A stretch of DNA of 64,000 nucleotides from Muscardinus avellanarius (lineage: Eukaryota > Chordata > Mammalia > Rodentia > Gliridae). Position numbers and translations under genes: made by a program. The notes below the pieces were generated by a model that saw only the letters and a list, made by a program, of their open reading frames with translations, ran no database searches and was not told the DNA's origin. The first letter of the stretch is position 1; each line of letters opens with the position of its first letter. The stretch spans positions 126,195,721 to 126,259,720 of the forward strand of contig OY726559.1 in assembly GCA_963383645.1 (NCBI GenBank), given 5' to 3'. Of this stretch, positions 11,671-23,940 are shown piece after piece.

Positions 11671-13389
11671 GGAGTCCTACCCTTGCTTAGCACCAAAAAT
11701 TGTTGTGAAGACTACTGGCAGGTAGACAGTTTTCAGCCTATCCTCAGGTAAGGCAAGTGGTTATCTAAAGCAACACTAAACTAGTACTGCTGTCAGAGAA
11801 GTATGAATAATTACTATAAACGGTTTTCAATTTCACAGTTCAGGTTTGTCACAGAAAAATTTCAAAGTTAGATCATAATCAGACTTTTCAAAAACACACC
11901 AGAGAAGAAAGAGAAAAAAAAACAATAAAAAAGATACTAGTGAAATTCTAAAAACCAAAGTTCAGTACATGAGCTTTAAAAAGTTCAGTACGTGGCATTC
12001 CCTCAGAGCCTATTTTCTTGTATATAAGACGAAATTCCGACAACCTTGATATGTAGAGGTCCAGTACACAGGAGATCTTAGCAAAAGAACACACCAGAAA
12101 GGAGTAAAGAGGTCTACTCATATAAGCAAGGAGAAACAATAAATATGAAAGATTAAAAATGACAAAACATGAAACATGTGAACTTAGAAACCACGGCAGT
12201 GAGGGGCCATTTAGCAAAGGGCCAAACAACAGCCCCACCCTCGGAGCCCGAGTACATCCCGTGTTACAGCATACTGCACACGCCATGATAATTAATGCTT
12301 GTAATGACTTTGAATCATTAAAAATGGATTAGCCCATGAGCTCTAAGACAACAGGGACTTACATAATATATTTTGAAAGTCCCCCCCCCCCAAATGATGT
12401 CGTTTAGGCACTTGGAGAGATGTGCTCCAGAAAATTAAGTTACATGCAATATCTCATTTTCTGATAATGTCTATAAATATAGCATTGGTATACGTACGTG
12501 AATAACTATCCTAATTACTTAAGACCTCACAATCCAAGAGTTATTCTAGTTTCAGTAAGCAATGTTCTGAAACCAACTGGAAAAATACAGAGCTTTTTGT
12601 AATAGGTTATCTGCGTTATACATGTATGTTTCATTTAATTCTAATGTTAGCCAAATATCAATAAAATAAAAATTGTTCAGCTACCCCCATGACACACATT
12701 TCTATTTAAAGCTAGAATGTTTATGTAAATGTTTGCTTAAATTATGAGTGTTCAGGGCTGAAGTTAAAATATGTAGCATTTGATTAAGGCATTCACTGTA
12801 ATTGCTATGCATTTAATAGTTTTAACCTGCTGGAATTCTAGAGAAGGAAAGGTGAGTAGTTAAAATAAGTTCAGTGGGAATTTAAAAAGAAAAAGGACAA
12901 CCCAGGAAGAACTTGCCATTGTCTCCACCCAGTTCAGGTGAAGTGACAGGCTTTTAAAAGGGTGTTATAAGCAGGCACACACACGATGACAATACCTTCT
13001 TCGGGGCTGCAATGATTCTTTTTGAAAACTGTTAGCCTGTTTCAGGGCAGCTGCAAAACACCTGTGAAAACTGGTTAATTTGTCGGAGGCATGGGAACCG
13101 CTGCCGGCCCACCTTCCAGGCTGGGGCCGCTTGGGGCGCACGGCACAGAGGCAGGAGCCGCAGGTGTTGAGGTACATTCTCTTAGCTCCTGCCTGGGAGG
13201 AGAAAGAAGGGGGAGATGCTGCAGAGAATGTCTTGGTCTAGGAGCTCTGTTATTTTTGGATTTCTCTTTCCCTCCTACACATTGTCCAGGCTCTAGAATA
13301 CTATTTTTTTTTTTTACAATCATTATGGATACCTCCAAATTGCTATTGAATTTTATTATTGTTATTACTGTATTGATTTGACACTTACA
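11671..13389. other. Unassigned DNA with a short GC-rich patch
   Basis: No element recognised. A C-run lies at 12381-12390. A CpG-bearing patch lies at 13080-13170, inside otherwise AT-rich sequence. Overlapping frames on both strands there (96-117 codons) show no family features. Confidence 0.4.
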
Positions 13390-13558
13390 GATGCTCAGAA
13401 ACAGGGCAGGAAGAATGATCGCGCCCATTCATACATGGGGTACATGAAGCTCGGGGAAGCCTGGCTTGGTGGGGGTCACACCACCAATGGAGGGCTGGAA
13501 CTGAACCCAGGCTGCTGACTCCCACTCTAGTGCCCACGACACGTCGCTCCCTGCAAGG
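13390..13558 (-). repeat. MIR-like fragment
   Basis: 'catacatggggtacatgaagctcggggaagc... ggtcacaccaccaatggagggctggaactgaacccaggctgctgactccc' is the reverse complement of MIR (cagatgaggaaactgaggc... cagagctgggattcgaacccagg). Confidence 0.75.
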
Positions 13559-14930
13559 TATTGAAAACCGATTCCCTATTCTTTAAGAATTTATATTCTA
13601 AGGAACTCAGGTTGGCAAGCAGAAGGAAAGTTTTCCACAGGAGGAGTTTTGCAAGAGAAGCATGAGGCTGTCTTCTATTTCTTCAGAAGATTTTTTGTCA
13701 CTAATTATATCCTCCTGTCTATTCATACATTTTATATTATCTATTCATTCCTGCCACAAGAGGTAATTTACATGGCTCTTCAGCAACATGTCAACAATAA
13801 ATCACCAATTAACTTTTAATTAGTTGGGCCTCCTAACAATTTACAGAAACTAGCTCATGTGACATATAGAAGAAACCAAGCCTGGCCGTGGGGTGGTCAT
13901 TTCTAGTCTCTTGTCCTTTGAGTGTGACAGATGCAGGGAGTGTTTGTAGGAGAGGTGGGGGTGATGGCCATCGTGACGTAGGCCTCATAAACTAAGACTA
14001 TATTTCATAGTTATGCTTCTCTTCTTTGTAGCGATGTTTTTTTCATGAATGTATTTACCACTTTCTCATACCCTTTAACATCTTATCCATTCAAATGAGG
14101 GGAGGTCCAGGCAGGCTGTACCACATGTGCCTGCCAGGAGCATAAAGGAGGCCTTTCTCTGACTACTTCTAAAGCTTCCACATTTAAGGGCTGCTCACTT
14201 AGCATCTTTGTTCCACAGACCTTTGTTTTTGACACTTTCTGCTTGGTATGAAATACAGAATTAATTTAGAAAGGAATCATAATAGGCTATATTACCTTAC
14301 AAAAATTATATTATTTGGCATCAGAGCTTTAGAAATGAAACACATGAGATATTTAATGAGGCAAAATAACATGCAACATTTATGGCCGGCACTTGAGAGG
14401 GAGCAAAAATATGGTAGCCTTAGGTCGAAATGACTTATATAAAGTCTCAGGAAGAGCTACAGGCAGGCCCAGAATTAAATCCTCCAGGTCTGACTCCAGC
14501 TCAACATTCGGATCCTTTGCTCACACTCTAGGAAGAGACAATAAATATCTATCCTGGAAAGTCTGTGAGATGGAGATGAGGCGACTTTCATTTCATCATC
14601 GGCAATGATCAAAGGTGAAGGCATTTATAAAAATACCTGCCATACCTGAAGCCGCTGCATCTCAACCCCAAATGAGAAGCCCCAGAAGAGGTTGATAAAA
14701 ATGAAATTGTGATACACTAATCCTCATCCCCGCACCAAAGTGGCTGCCCAAAGAAGGTCTCCACGGTTGCCTGATGAAAGGCGGGAATCATGGACTACCC
14801 ACTGGGGCAGTCAGGGCAGAGAAGTGAGGCAATGGCCTCTTCTTCAGAGGCTGAATGGCTGGACTCTCTCGAATGAATAGATAACACCATTGGAGAACAG
14901 ACGGCGGAGATGAAAGTGGAAGCCAACGAA
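13559..14930. other. Unassigned DNA
   Basis: No gene supported. A weak MIR-like phrase on the minus strand lies near 14450-14500 (caggcccagaattaaatcctccaggtctgactcc). The rest is unassigned. Confidence 0.4.
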
Positions 14931-14934
14931 AACA

Positions 14935-15180
14935 GAGGAACGGAGGAAAACCATCAAAGGGGTGAGAAATAACAAAAGTCCCGGGACTGATGTGATCAGC
15001 ACCCAAATGCTAAAATTGCAGCTCAAGAGAGCTGTTTGAAGCCACTAAAGAGATGTAATACAACCTGGAATGAACAGAAATTGGCATCAAAAAGAACAGA
15101 GGGGCCACCAAGAGACCTTAAGGAAGGGCGACTTGAGAGAATATGAGTCCCGCAAAGAGCGCGCTTGGCAATATCCTTTT
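14935..15180 (+). mobile_element. Degraded RTE-type retrotransposon RT fragment
   Basis: Around 14950-15005 one frame reads TIKGVRNNKSPGTDVISTQ then MLK, close to the RTE-clade reverse-transcriptase motif (K-NNKSPG-DGIP-E-LK). About 15 codons on, a +1 frame continues LKPLKRCNTTWNEQK, like the following RTE text (L..LCN.IWNE.K). After another shift LRKGDLRE appears, like KKGDL.xC.NWRGI. At least two frameshifts and two stops make it a fossil. It may extend past the CA repeat at 15215, but I could not follow it. Confidence 0.55.
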
Positions 15181-15212
15181 GAACATCTCAATCATCCTGC
15201 AGTGCTGTGTGA

Positions 15213-15219
15213 AACACAC

Positions 15220-15257
<38 letters not shown>

Positions 15258-15263
15258 ACACTC
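15213..15263 (+). repeat. Microsatellite (CA)n
   Basis: About 22 CA units with one CG and one GA interruption. Open frames on both strands here are the repeat and its flanks. Confidence 0.97.
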
Positions 15264-17644
15264 GCACGGGTCAGGATCCGGGGGGCATTTTGATGGGAAG
15301 TGCTCATCAAAAGTCTTAAATAATGCAAGGCAATGGCAATCCATCCGATCTTCCACTCTGAGGACCAGGAGCAAAGAACAGACACGAGTTTCATCAAAGC
15401 CGCCTCTAATCTTTCTAGCACATCTGCAATGTCCATCTCTCCAGGAATGACCCTCTCAGTGAACTTTGGGAGAGACGTGCTCTTTGGTTTTGTCTGGGTT
15501 GCAGTTTAATTCAGCAGGAAGCAGGCCGTGGCTGGGAACCACAGCACAAAGAAAATCACGGTAAGGAGGTGAAAAATGTGGGGCTGATCGACAATAAGTG
15601 AGATGAAATAAATGACTGGTAGGTTTTTTTTTTTTTATGAGACCAGCAGAATAAAAACAATAGATGATGGGTTATCGGTTTTAAGGCTCATTTCACATCG
15701 CTATCACTAAGTAGGTGATCATAGAAATGGCACAATTGAGCACTGGCACCCAGAGAAAAAGAAAAATAAATAAATAATCAGAGAGGCTCTTTAGAACTGT
15801 GTCCAATGCAGGGCGGCCAACTGAATAAAAACTTTGAACTTCATTTAAATACAGTGTAGGAAGTTGCAGAGTAGAGATAAAGTGTAGAGAGTTTAACATT
15901 TCTTCTGTTCTGATGCGAATGATTGTCCGTAGCCCCTCAGCGGTAGGGGTGCTCATGGATCATGCGAGATGGGAAAGTCAGAAGATGACCAAAGGTTTAT
16001 AGTAGAGAAAGCGACGGAGTCATGAAGCCTAACATTTACAGCCAGAGGTCTTTCCTGTGTTGACCTTAGCTGAATTTTAGCCAAAAGGGAAGAAGAAGGT
16101 ATTTCTAAGTAGGAACAAGTAACGAGAATTTGCATTTGGAGATAAAGAGAATTTCTCTTCCTACTCCATTATCTAGATACTGCGGGGCTGGGTATTATTA
16201 CCCAGACAGTGGGGAATGGAAAATCCCTTGTTCTCAGATGGGTCCAATCTCTTAGACTCCCAAAAGCTCTCCAAGGGGGGCTCTGTGGCAGGAGTGGCTG
16301 GAGCCTTGTTTTGATGTTCTCTGTCCTCACACATCGGTCTGTCACTTCATAACCTACCATGTTTGCAGCACAGGGCCAACCCCAGAACAGGGCAGGAGCA
16401 GACGGAAAAGAAACTCCATTCCTTAGAGCTTTAACGCTCCTTGGTGCCATCTGCGCTTACATACTACTGGATCCATATTAATATTAAAAAAAAACACACA
16501 TGGTTTTCATAATCTCATTCTTCACTTGCTTTTTCTTTGTCCTGGTCAAAAACATCTGTCTCCACCTCAGAGAATCTTAAGTTTGGGGCAAAAAGTGAAG
16601 GATGGAGTCTTCTTTGCATGAAGGTCTGGAGAACTCTGGGCACTGAGTAGGTGCTCAATAAACACCAGCCCACAGGCAGGGCTGGCTTCCTCCGACAGCT
16701 GGCCGGAGACATGCTCTGCTTTGGGAAGCGTGATGAAGAGACCCGCCTTTCTAGCAGAGCCATTCTCAGCTTTCATCACTGTACTCAAAGATATTACTGA
16801 TGTTGGTCCTCTGCTTTTGCTGCTTTTTTCCTCTGACTGGACTAACTGAGTCTACTCTGCTCACTAGCTGCCACTTCAGAATCCTGTCACGCAGCGGAAG
16901 GCCAAAGGACATTTTCCCCTAAGTCCTTTTAACTTCCTGGCATTCCGTTTTTCAACCCCACATTAAAGGTGCAGATGTTTTATCCTAGTCCTACCAGCCA
17001 ATGGGTGGCCTCAAGTTAGACTAGGCAGGGCTTCTGTCAGCTCTCTCCCCGTTGGGCACAGGGAGAAGGAACCCAGAAAAATGTTTCCTCAAACTCAAAC
17101 CCGTTTTCTCATTTTCCCTTGGATGCTATCACTGAAGGTCTGAGAGCATTCATTAAGAAACGGACACATCTGAAACGAACATACAACAGACGTCAGCTTA
17201 GGGCCATGGCTGGCCAGCAAGACGATGTCTTGCAAGTTCTCAACATTATATTTTCCTTCTCTCTTGCCACCCCCTGTTCAGCTCTCACCCAACTCCCAAT
17301 CACCTTATAATCCATTCAAGCTGGCACACTGATTATGTTTCTCTTTTAAGACAAGACCTGCCACTTTAAAAGCAAAAACGAACCTCCCTTAATTTTGGCA
17401 TGTTCTTCAAAGCCTCAACTAACCCGGGGCAGAGACTCATAGAGGTACGCCCAGTGGAAGCCTGAAGCCAGAGTCGTCAGTTTTGACTTCTTTTGGTGAA
17501 AAATCCCCTGGTGTGTTCCTGAATTGATATCTTGGTGTGCTCCTGGGCCAGGCATTAGCAAAGCTGGCAGACTGAGGCGCTCTGCAGTTTGGTAGAACAA
17601 ACCATCAGGAAGGTGAGCTCCCAGACACCCCTGGAGAGATATGT

Positions 17645-17646
<2 letters not shown>
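15264..17646. other. Unassigned DNA
   Basis: No gene or RNA recognised. Contains a T-run at 15627-15639. A possible L2/MIR-type tail lies at 16635-16665 ('gggcactgagtaggtgctcaataaac'). Confidence 0.4.
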
Positions 17647-17705
<59 letters not shown>

Positions 17706-17712
17706 TCTCTCG
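17647..17712 (+). repeat. Microsatellite (TC)n, about 32 units
   Basis: Nearly perfect TC array: pure polypyrimidine on the plus strand and polypurine on the minus strand, hence able to form a triplex under supercoiling. Confidence 0.97.
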
Positions 17713-18557
17713 TCTTTACCCTGTTCCCCAGTAGTAAAGTCTTTTCTGCAAACATGAAATTAGTTTATATTTTAAGGACTTTGAAATCACTCATTTCCAC
17801 AGAGTTAAACTAGAGGGCAGAGCGGTCCTCTAGCGCTCTCCCTGGGGATCTGGCCTGGGGTTCCTGAGAGGGTTTAACAGACACATTTTTAATTTTGTTG
17901 AGGGTGACCTCACTGAACATTCTGCAAAATCCCCTTTCTGTTTTCCCTTAAGACAAAATATCTGCAATTTTCTAGACGTTTTCTGGGGAAGAAAACTCAA
18001 ATCGTGTTTTACTTAAGTCCCACCGTTCGGAAATTATTTTCTTTCTTAAATTCTATTTTAAAAATAAAAGTGTCAGTGAAGGTGATTATATCTTTCCAAA
18101 GTCAGTAAAACAAATGTGTTGCATAAGTCATGTCGATTCAATTAAGAGAAACGGGTCAGATGCTAAAATACTAGTAAAATCAATTATGAGTAATAGGTCT
18201 CCTGTTAACATGTATCCTTACAATGGCTTCTCTCAATATTTGAATAAATTTACATTTGTTTCATATCTCTGTGTGTCACCGACCATAAAATTGCCTTGAT
18301 TTCCTTTCCTTTATTGCATTTCCTCTGGTGTGCCTTGGAAAGCACACACGGGCTAAGCCTCATGTAGTGAAGAATTCTTCGAGGCAAAGCCGGGTGGCAA
18401 ACCCAAAGAGCTGTGGCCTCGACTGACTCTGAACTTGTCCTTTCCCTGTGTCAGGCGCATGTCGGTCCTCGTCTGTATGTGAGGATAACTGCTCCCTCCC
18501 CGCGGGGTCTCTGCAATTTCATTAGGACCTCTCCCTGCAGACCACCCAGCAGAGTGC
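17713..18557. other. Unassigned DNA
   Basis: No element recognised. Confidence 0.4.
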
Positions 18558-18569
18558 CAGGCACATGGT

Positions 18570-18765
18570 TTTTTTTTTTTTTGGTGGTACTAGGGGTGGA
18601 ACCCAGTGGCTTTCTATCACCAGGCTACACTCCCAGACCTATTTTATACTTTATTTGGAAACCGGGTCTCACTAAGTAGCTGAGGCTGGCTTCAAACCTG
18701 TGCGATCCTTCTGTCTCAGCCTCCCAAGTGCAGGGATTACAAGCGTGTACCACCACACCTGGCTT
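18570..18765 (-). repeat. B1-dID SINE with target-site duplication
   Basis: T-run, 'ggtggtactaggggtggaacccagtggc' to 'caccacacctggct'. Flanked by the 12-bp repeat caggcacatggt (18558-18569 and 18766-18777). Confidence 0.95.
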
Positions 18766-18983
18766 CAGGCACATGGTATTAAATGGATATCTCTTTCAGA
18801 CCTCTTTGAAAAACACTGAGAATTTTTTAAATGTAAGAAAAGATAACCTTAAAATTTCAAGTTTGATGGCTACTTTTTGTTTGTTTTGTTTTGTTTTATT
18901 TGTGATACTGGGGATTGAACCCATGGTTAGTCTAACTCCGTGCTACGTCCCCCAGCCCTTCTTTATTTTTCTTTATTTTTATT

Positions 18984-19420
18984 TTTATTTACTTTTTTGG
19001 TCCTGGGGATGGAACCCAGGGGCATTCTACCTCTGAGATATGCCCCCAACCCTATTATTTATTTATTTAATTTATTTAATTTTAATTTTTTTTGTGGTGG
19101 GGTGAAACCCAGGGACTTTTCTACCTCTGGGCTATACTCCCAGACCTGTTTTATACTTTATTTGGAAACAGGGTCTCCCTAAGTTGCTAAGAGCCTCACT
19201 CAGTAGCTTCAAACGTGTGTGATCTTCCAGTCTCAGTCTCCCAAGCGCTGGGATTACAAGCGTGCACCATCATGCCCGGCTATTTTAAATTTTTGAAATA
19301 GGGTCTCACTGAGTTGCAAATGGCCTCACTAAGTAGCTGAGGCTCTCTGTAAAATGGTGATTCTCCTGTCTCTGCTTCCCAAATGTTAGGATTACAAGCG
19401 TGCACCACCATGCCCGGCTA
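18984..19420 (-). repeat. Middle B1-dID SINE of the nest
   Basis: ID part 18990-19062 ('tttggtcctggggatggaacccaggggcattc'), B1 part 19282-19420 ('tttgaaatagggtctcactgagttgc' to 'ccatgcccggct'), split by the innermost SINE. Confidence 0.88.
19087..19281 (-). repeat. Innermost B1-dID SINE of the nest
   Basis: Uninterrupted copy: 'gtggtggggtgaaacccagggacttttctacctctgggctatactcccagacctg' to 'catcatgcccggct'. Confidence 0.92.
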
Positions 19421-19868
19421 TTTATTTTTTATTTTGAAACGGAGTCTCACTGGGTTGCTGAGAGTCTCACTACATTGCTAAGGCTGTCCTCAAATCAGTG
19501 ATACTCCTGTCTCAGCCTCCCAAATAATGGGATTACAGCGTGTGCCACCATGCCTGGCTGATAGCTGATTTTTGTGTTAGGATTTGAGTTACAGAGGCCT
19601 CAGAAGGATAGCAAAAAGACTTTCACTCCTATGTCTGCTTAGTGAAGGGGTGCCTAGAAAAGGCCCCCGCTGCAACCTGGGAGCTTTTCTTTGGTCAGTT
19701 GGGTATTCTTTGACTGGGGGAGTTACATCAGAAAAGGAATACAACACTGATCTGTATACTAATTGCAAAAACGTAAACGATATATCTATAGGATGAAAAG
19801 TTGCAAATAGTTTTGGTAAGTCAGTGAGAAAAATGGGTGCATTTTTTTTCTCCTTTATTATCACTCTT

Positions 19869-20058
19869 TTTTTTTTTTGGTGGTATTGGGGTTTCTGGAA
19901 ACCCTTCTACCTCCGGGTTACACTCCCAGACCTATTTTTATATTTTTATTTGGAAACAGGGTCTCTTAAGCCAGAGCGACTGGCTTCGAACCTGAGCGAT
20001 CCTCCTGTCTCTGGCTCCCGAGCGCGGGGATTACAAGCGTGCGCCACCACGCCCGGCC
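19869..20058 (-). repeat. B1-dID SINE, short-left subfamily, with TSD
   Basis: Right end 'ggtttctggaaacccttctacctccggg', left part 'ctcttaagccagagcgactggc', ends 'caccacgcccggcc'. The 13-bp duplication tattatcactctt is at 19856-19868 and 20059-20071. High similarity to the other short-left copies. Confidence 0.96.
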
Positions 20059-20104
20059 TATTATCACTCTTAAAATGAAGTTTGCACATTTAGGTGAAAA
20101 ATAG

Positions 20105-20106
<2 letters not shown>

Positions 20107-20147
<41 letters not shown>
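20107..20147 (+). repeat. Microsatellite (GT)n
   Basis: About 20 GT units at the 3' (tail) end of the minus-strand SINE that follows. Confidence 0.97.
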
Positions 20148-20148
<1 letters not shown>

Positions 20149-20361
20149 TATTGGAGATAAAACCCAGAGCCATGCACATTCTAGGCAAATCTTCTACTGA
20201 GCTACATCCCAGCCCTTTAACTTTTTCTTCTTTTTTAAATTGTTGTTGTCATTAATTTTGAGACAGGGTCTTGTTCAGTTGCTGGCCTCAAATTTGCAAT
20301 CCTCCTGCCTCCGCCTCCCAAGCAGCTGGGATTATAGGCATGCACCACAAAGCCCAGCTGA
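20148..20361 (-). repeat. ID-B1 SINE of a different type
   Basis: The ID part has the classic form with a 'catgcacattctaggcaaatcttctactgagctacatcccagccc' core (tRNA-Ala-like ID, reversed), followed by a T-rich linker and a B1 part ending 'ggcatgcaccacaaagcccagct'. The ID part differs from the common dID right half here. Confidence 0.85.
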
Positions 20362-20784
20362 AAATAGGGGGTTTGGTAACTGGAGATTCATCCTTTCAGG
20401 TTGATGGACCACTTGATTCAAAGGTAAATATCTCAGAAATGAAAGTTAAGTATAGTCTGGCTTAATGGGCTATTTTCCTGGTAGTGCAGAGGGAACGCCA
20501 AGAGGAAGGAGGGATAGTTCTGGAAAGCAGGCCACTGGCCGACAGGAGGAGGGCAGAATAAGAACAACACAAGGTAAGCAAGAATGCTACCTCCGGGGCT
20601 CTGCTGCGTGGGGAAGAGCACTTTGGGGGTTGGTTCTTTCTTTAGGAGGAAGTGTCTTTGAAAAAGGAGGCATCAGTTGGGATCAGTGGTGAGAAGGCTC
20701 CAAGAAAAGCACTTAAAAGTTTGGAATCCAGCTGGACCCCACCCGGCTTCTGCTGTTGGTCGGGTGTGCCTCTGGGGGTTAGGG

Positions 20785-21030
20785 AAGCCTGGTGTGGTAG
20801 AAACAAGGAGGTCCTGGGTTTGACAGGATAAGGTTCAAGCCCACTTCCGCCACTCCCTAGCCACGTGCGCTGGGCGAGCTGCTTAGCATCTGGAACTCAG
20901 TTTCCTCAATTAAAAGAAACAGGGCAGTTGATATCTGTAGTTATAAGGTTTAAGTAAAATTATGCACAGAGGCACACAGACACACCTGTATATGGATAAC
21001 ATGCCTAGAACATAGCAGGCTCTGTGATCA
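20785..21030 (+). repeat. MIR element
   Basis: 'gtggtagaaacaaggaggtcctgggttt... cttccgccactccctagccacgtgcgctgggcgagctgcttagcatctggaactcagtttcctca' covers the MIR 5' part and core. '...catgcctagaacatagcaggctctg' is the 3' part. Confidence 0.8.
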
Positions 21031-22076
21031 TGTATTTACCTCTTCTTCCTGCAGGGAGAAGAGAGATAAGAACTCCCATCCTAAGATAGTAAGAAAATTA
21101 TGCTACAGTTAGAGGTTGTGACTCCATCCAGGCTTATATGCTCAAGGAAGGCCCAGGCTGGCCTTAGCAGGAAGCTGGTTTAGGGGCAGTCATTGAAAGC
21201 AGAGCAGCACTGGCCACAGGCCCACTTTGCTTCCTGGAGTGAGGCAGGATTAGCTGCCACAATCCACCATCCACCACTCTCAGTTTCTTCTTCTTAGGGT
21301 TGGAGCCCTTGACTGAGCAGGTGGCTTTGATTCCTGTATTTCGAGCCCAGTAATACCCCGAGCTGACCATGCTTGGGGTCAGGGGATAGAGATAAAGGGG
21401 CAGAGGGTGGCTTCTGTTCTTTGCTGATCCCTGGGACTCACGGACTATTTCTAAGTCCTGAAGGCTTGCCTATCTCATCTGGGAAGCTGGTAATAGGAAA
21501 GAATAACACACCAGCCCATATCTCTACCTCTCACCTTGCAACATGTGTGAAATGGGGATGGGAGGGACATTCTCCCTAACCCTTCGCTGAATGGGGTGCT
21601 AAGGGCTTATCAGGAGCTCACAATGCAGGTGACACTGTCCTCAGGGCTCCGGAGGGGAAAGCTAATAATGGGATTTGAGTTTAGCCAGCAAAACCTCTGA
21701 GGAGTAATCTCTGGTAGGTGGAGGAAGAATGTACGTGAGAGATAGCCAAGGTCCAGAGAAGCTGCGCCCTGCCAGCCTCACTCATAAGGAAACTGTTTAT
21801 GTTTTCTGTTTGCCAAAAAACCCTTTCTGCATTGCCGAAACCTGTTTGTCCTGAACTCTTAACAATCAACACATGGCAACCAGTTCTCCAGATGACAAGT
21901 CCTCTGTTAATGAGTGAGAGATGACTGGCGGAGGCCTGGCTGCCCGCACACCCTTAACTGCTTGGAGGCTGTGGACAGAGCTTACCACAGCTGCTTCCCC
22001 ATCCTCCCCTGTGCACCTGCACCTTCACAAGTGGGCAGCCCAAATGAAGCCGTATGCTGGGCAAATTTTCTTTGTG
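21031..22076. other. Unassigned DNA
   Basis: No gene supported; frames on both strands are below 70 codons before the SINE at 22077. Confidence 0.4.
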
Positions 22077-22148
22077 TTTATTTTTTATTTTATTATGGAA
22101 CCCAGGGGCATTCAACCTCTGACCTATATCCCCTGCCCTATTTTGAGT

Positions 22149-22204
<56 letters not shown>

Positions 22205-22206
22205 TC
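22149..22206 (+). repeat. Microsatellite (TTTC)n
   Basis: About 14 tetramer units, derived from the tail of the nested minus-strand SINE that follows. Confidence 0.95.
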
Positions 22207-22411
22207 CTTTTTGTGATACTTGGGTGGAACCCAGGGGCTTTCTACCTCCTGGATACACCCCAGCCCTATTTTATAATTTATTTGGAAACAGGGTCTCACT
22301 AAGTTGCTGAGAACCTCACTAAGTAGCTGAGGCTGGCTTCGAACATGTGCAATCCTCCTGTCTCAGCCTCCCAAGCACTGGGATTACAAGCATGCACCAC
22401 CATACCCGGCT
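22207..22411 (-). repeat. Nested B1-dID SINE, long-left form
   Basis: 'gtgatacttgggtggaacccaggggctttctacctcctgg' to 'caccaccatacccggct', uninterrupted. Confidence 0.93.
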
Positions 22412-22561
22412 TGTATTCTTAATTTTGAAACAGGGTCTCACTAAGTTGCAGAGGGCCTCTCTAAGTAGCTGAGGCTGTCTGCGAACCATGATCCTCTGGT
22501 CTCAGACTTCTGAATGCTGAGATTAAAACTGTCTGCCACCACGCCCAGCATCCCTTGTGTT

Positions 22562-22577
22562 TATTTACACACACGCA

Positions 22578-22625
<48 letters not shown>
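22562..22625 (+). repeat. Microsatellite (CA)n
   Basis: About 30 units with two CG interruptions at the 5' end. Confidence 0.97.
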
Positions 22626-22626
<1 letters not shown>

Positions 22627-23252
22627 CTGCTCCAGGGAAAGCCAGAGCACCTTCAAATGACTCTTATAGAATTCAGTGTGATGAGGATTGAAAATACACA
22701 CAGTTTTACAAGTATATATATACTCACACACGGAATACTTTATATCCTATATAATGTATGCACACACACATGCATGCACACCTTTGTACTTGTTGTCTAG
22801 GTATCAAAAAGAGCAAGGCAAGTTAGAGAGCATGTGAATGGACTGCTAATTCCATCAAAGCACTGATCAGCTCCCATAAGGCTGTGTTGCTCTGGGTGGT
22901 GCCGTGGCCCGAGTGTGCGCAGGGCTGGTGCCTGCACAACACCTGCTCTCCACCTCTCCCACCTGTCATCTATGACAACCTCTCCTCCTGCACTCACCGA
23001 GTACCCTTTCAGTTACATGGGGCTACTGCTGGCTGATGGCGACTGAGAAATTTTGATTTCTGTTTGTTGTTTAACTGATGTCTCCTGCTAACTAAAGTTA
23101 GTAAATATCTCCTATAACCCTTACAAAGAAATCAAGAGTCTGGAAGAGAAGCAAAGAAGTTTTGGGGGAAGTTGTGAGGAATTCCACCGGGACAGCAATT
23201 AACTAATTAGAACGGAAATGGAGTCTGAGCACTTCCATGAGAACTACATTTC
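22626..23252. other. Unassigned DNA
   Basis: No gene or named repeat. A second small CA-rich patch lies at 22761-22782. Confidence 0.4.
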
Positions 23253-23407
23253 CAGCCAGGCACAGTGGCACAAGACTATAATCCCAGTACTTGGGAGGCT
23301 GCGACGAGAGGATCACAGGCTTGAGGCCAGCCTCAGCAACTTAGCAAGATCCTCAACAACTTAGCAAGGCCCTGTTTCAAAATAAACAAACAAAACAAAA
23401 CAAAAAC
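23253..23407 (+). repeat. B1-like left monomer only
   Basis: 'cagccaggcacagtggcacaagactataatccc' through 'ctgtttcaaaataaacaaacaaaac'. It stops after the A-rich segment with no ID-like part, so it is a free left monomer or a truncated dimer. Confidence 0.88.
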
Positions 23408-23679
23408 TACATTTGAGGAAAAGGGCTTGGGAAAGAGTTTGCTAGATCCGAATAAACGGATTTTCCTTAAATAATCTTACAGTTTGCACAGATGAATTTG
23501 TATTTGTGTATGCCTCCAACCTGTGGCTGGGGAATGTCCAAATTTAGCCTGGCTAATGCAAAGACTCAAGTCTGTGGCAAGGCTGTAGAAAACCCCCTTG
23601 CTCTCAGACCATCATCACACATACTTCTCTAAGTACAAATAACTCCAAGGAAACTCACTGGGCATGCTTTTACTGGGAC

Positions 23680-23940
23680 ATATAACTTCATAGTCAAGAA
23701 ATTTCCTTTTATAAATATATTTGTATGTATACTTAAGGTATACAACATTTTATGACATATATATGTATGTATCACATTATGTATAGTAAAATGGTTACAA
23801 TAGTGGGACATATTAAAATATCCATCATCTCACAAAGTGACCCTTCCCCTATGGCGAGAGCAGCTGTAATCTACTCAGTAAGAATTCAGAATACAATATA
23901 TTTATTATTAACTATAGTCCTCAGACAAATGCATTTAGGG
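23680..23940 (-). mobile_element. Ancient L1 3' region fragment, antisense
   Basis: 'gtatacttaaggtatacaac... atcacattatgtatagtaaaatggttacaatag... catattaaaatatccatcatctcacaaagtgacc... ttattattaactatagtcctc' follows the well-known antisense L1 3' region order (aaatgattaccacaatcaagc... aacatatccatcacctcac... attattaactatagtcacc). Confidence 0.8.

Larger units (their letters stand above)
18870..19560 (-). repeat. Outer B1-dID SINE of a three-level nest
   Basis: On the plus strand the outer copy's ID part is 18888-18958 ('gtgatactggggattgaacccatgg... cagccctt'). Its B1 part appears only at 19421-19560 ('attttgaaacggagtctcac' to 'accatgcctggctg'). The 460 bp between are two further SINEs, one inside the other. 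Confidence 0.88.
22077..22551 (-). repeat. Outer B1-dID SINE split by a nested SINE
   Basis: ID part 22092-22147 ('atggaacccaggggcattcaacctctgacc'), B1 part 22412-22551 ('attttgaaacagggtctcactaagttgcagagg' to 'ccaccacgcccagc'). A (TTTC)n tail and a complete SINE lie between them. Confidence 0.88.
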
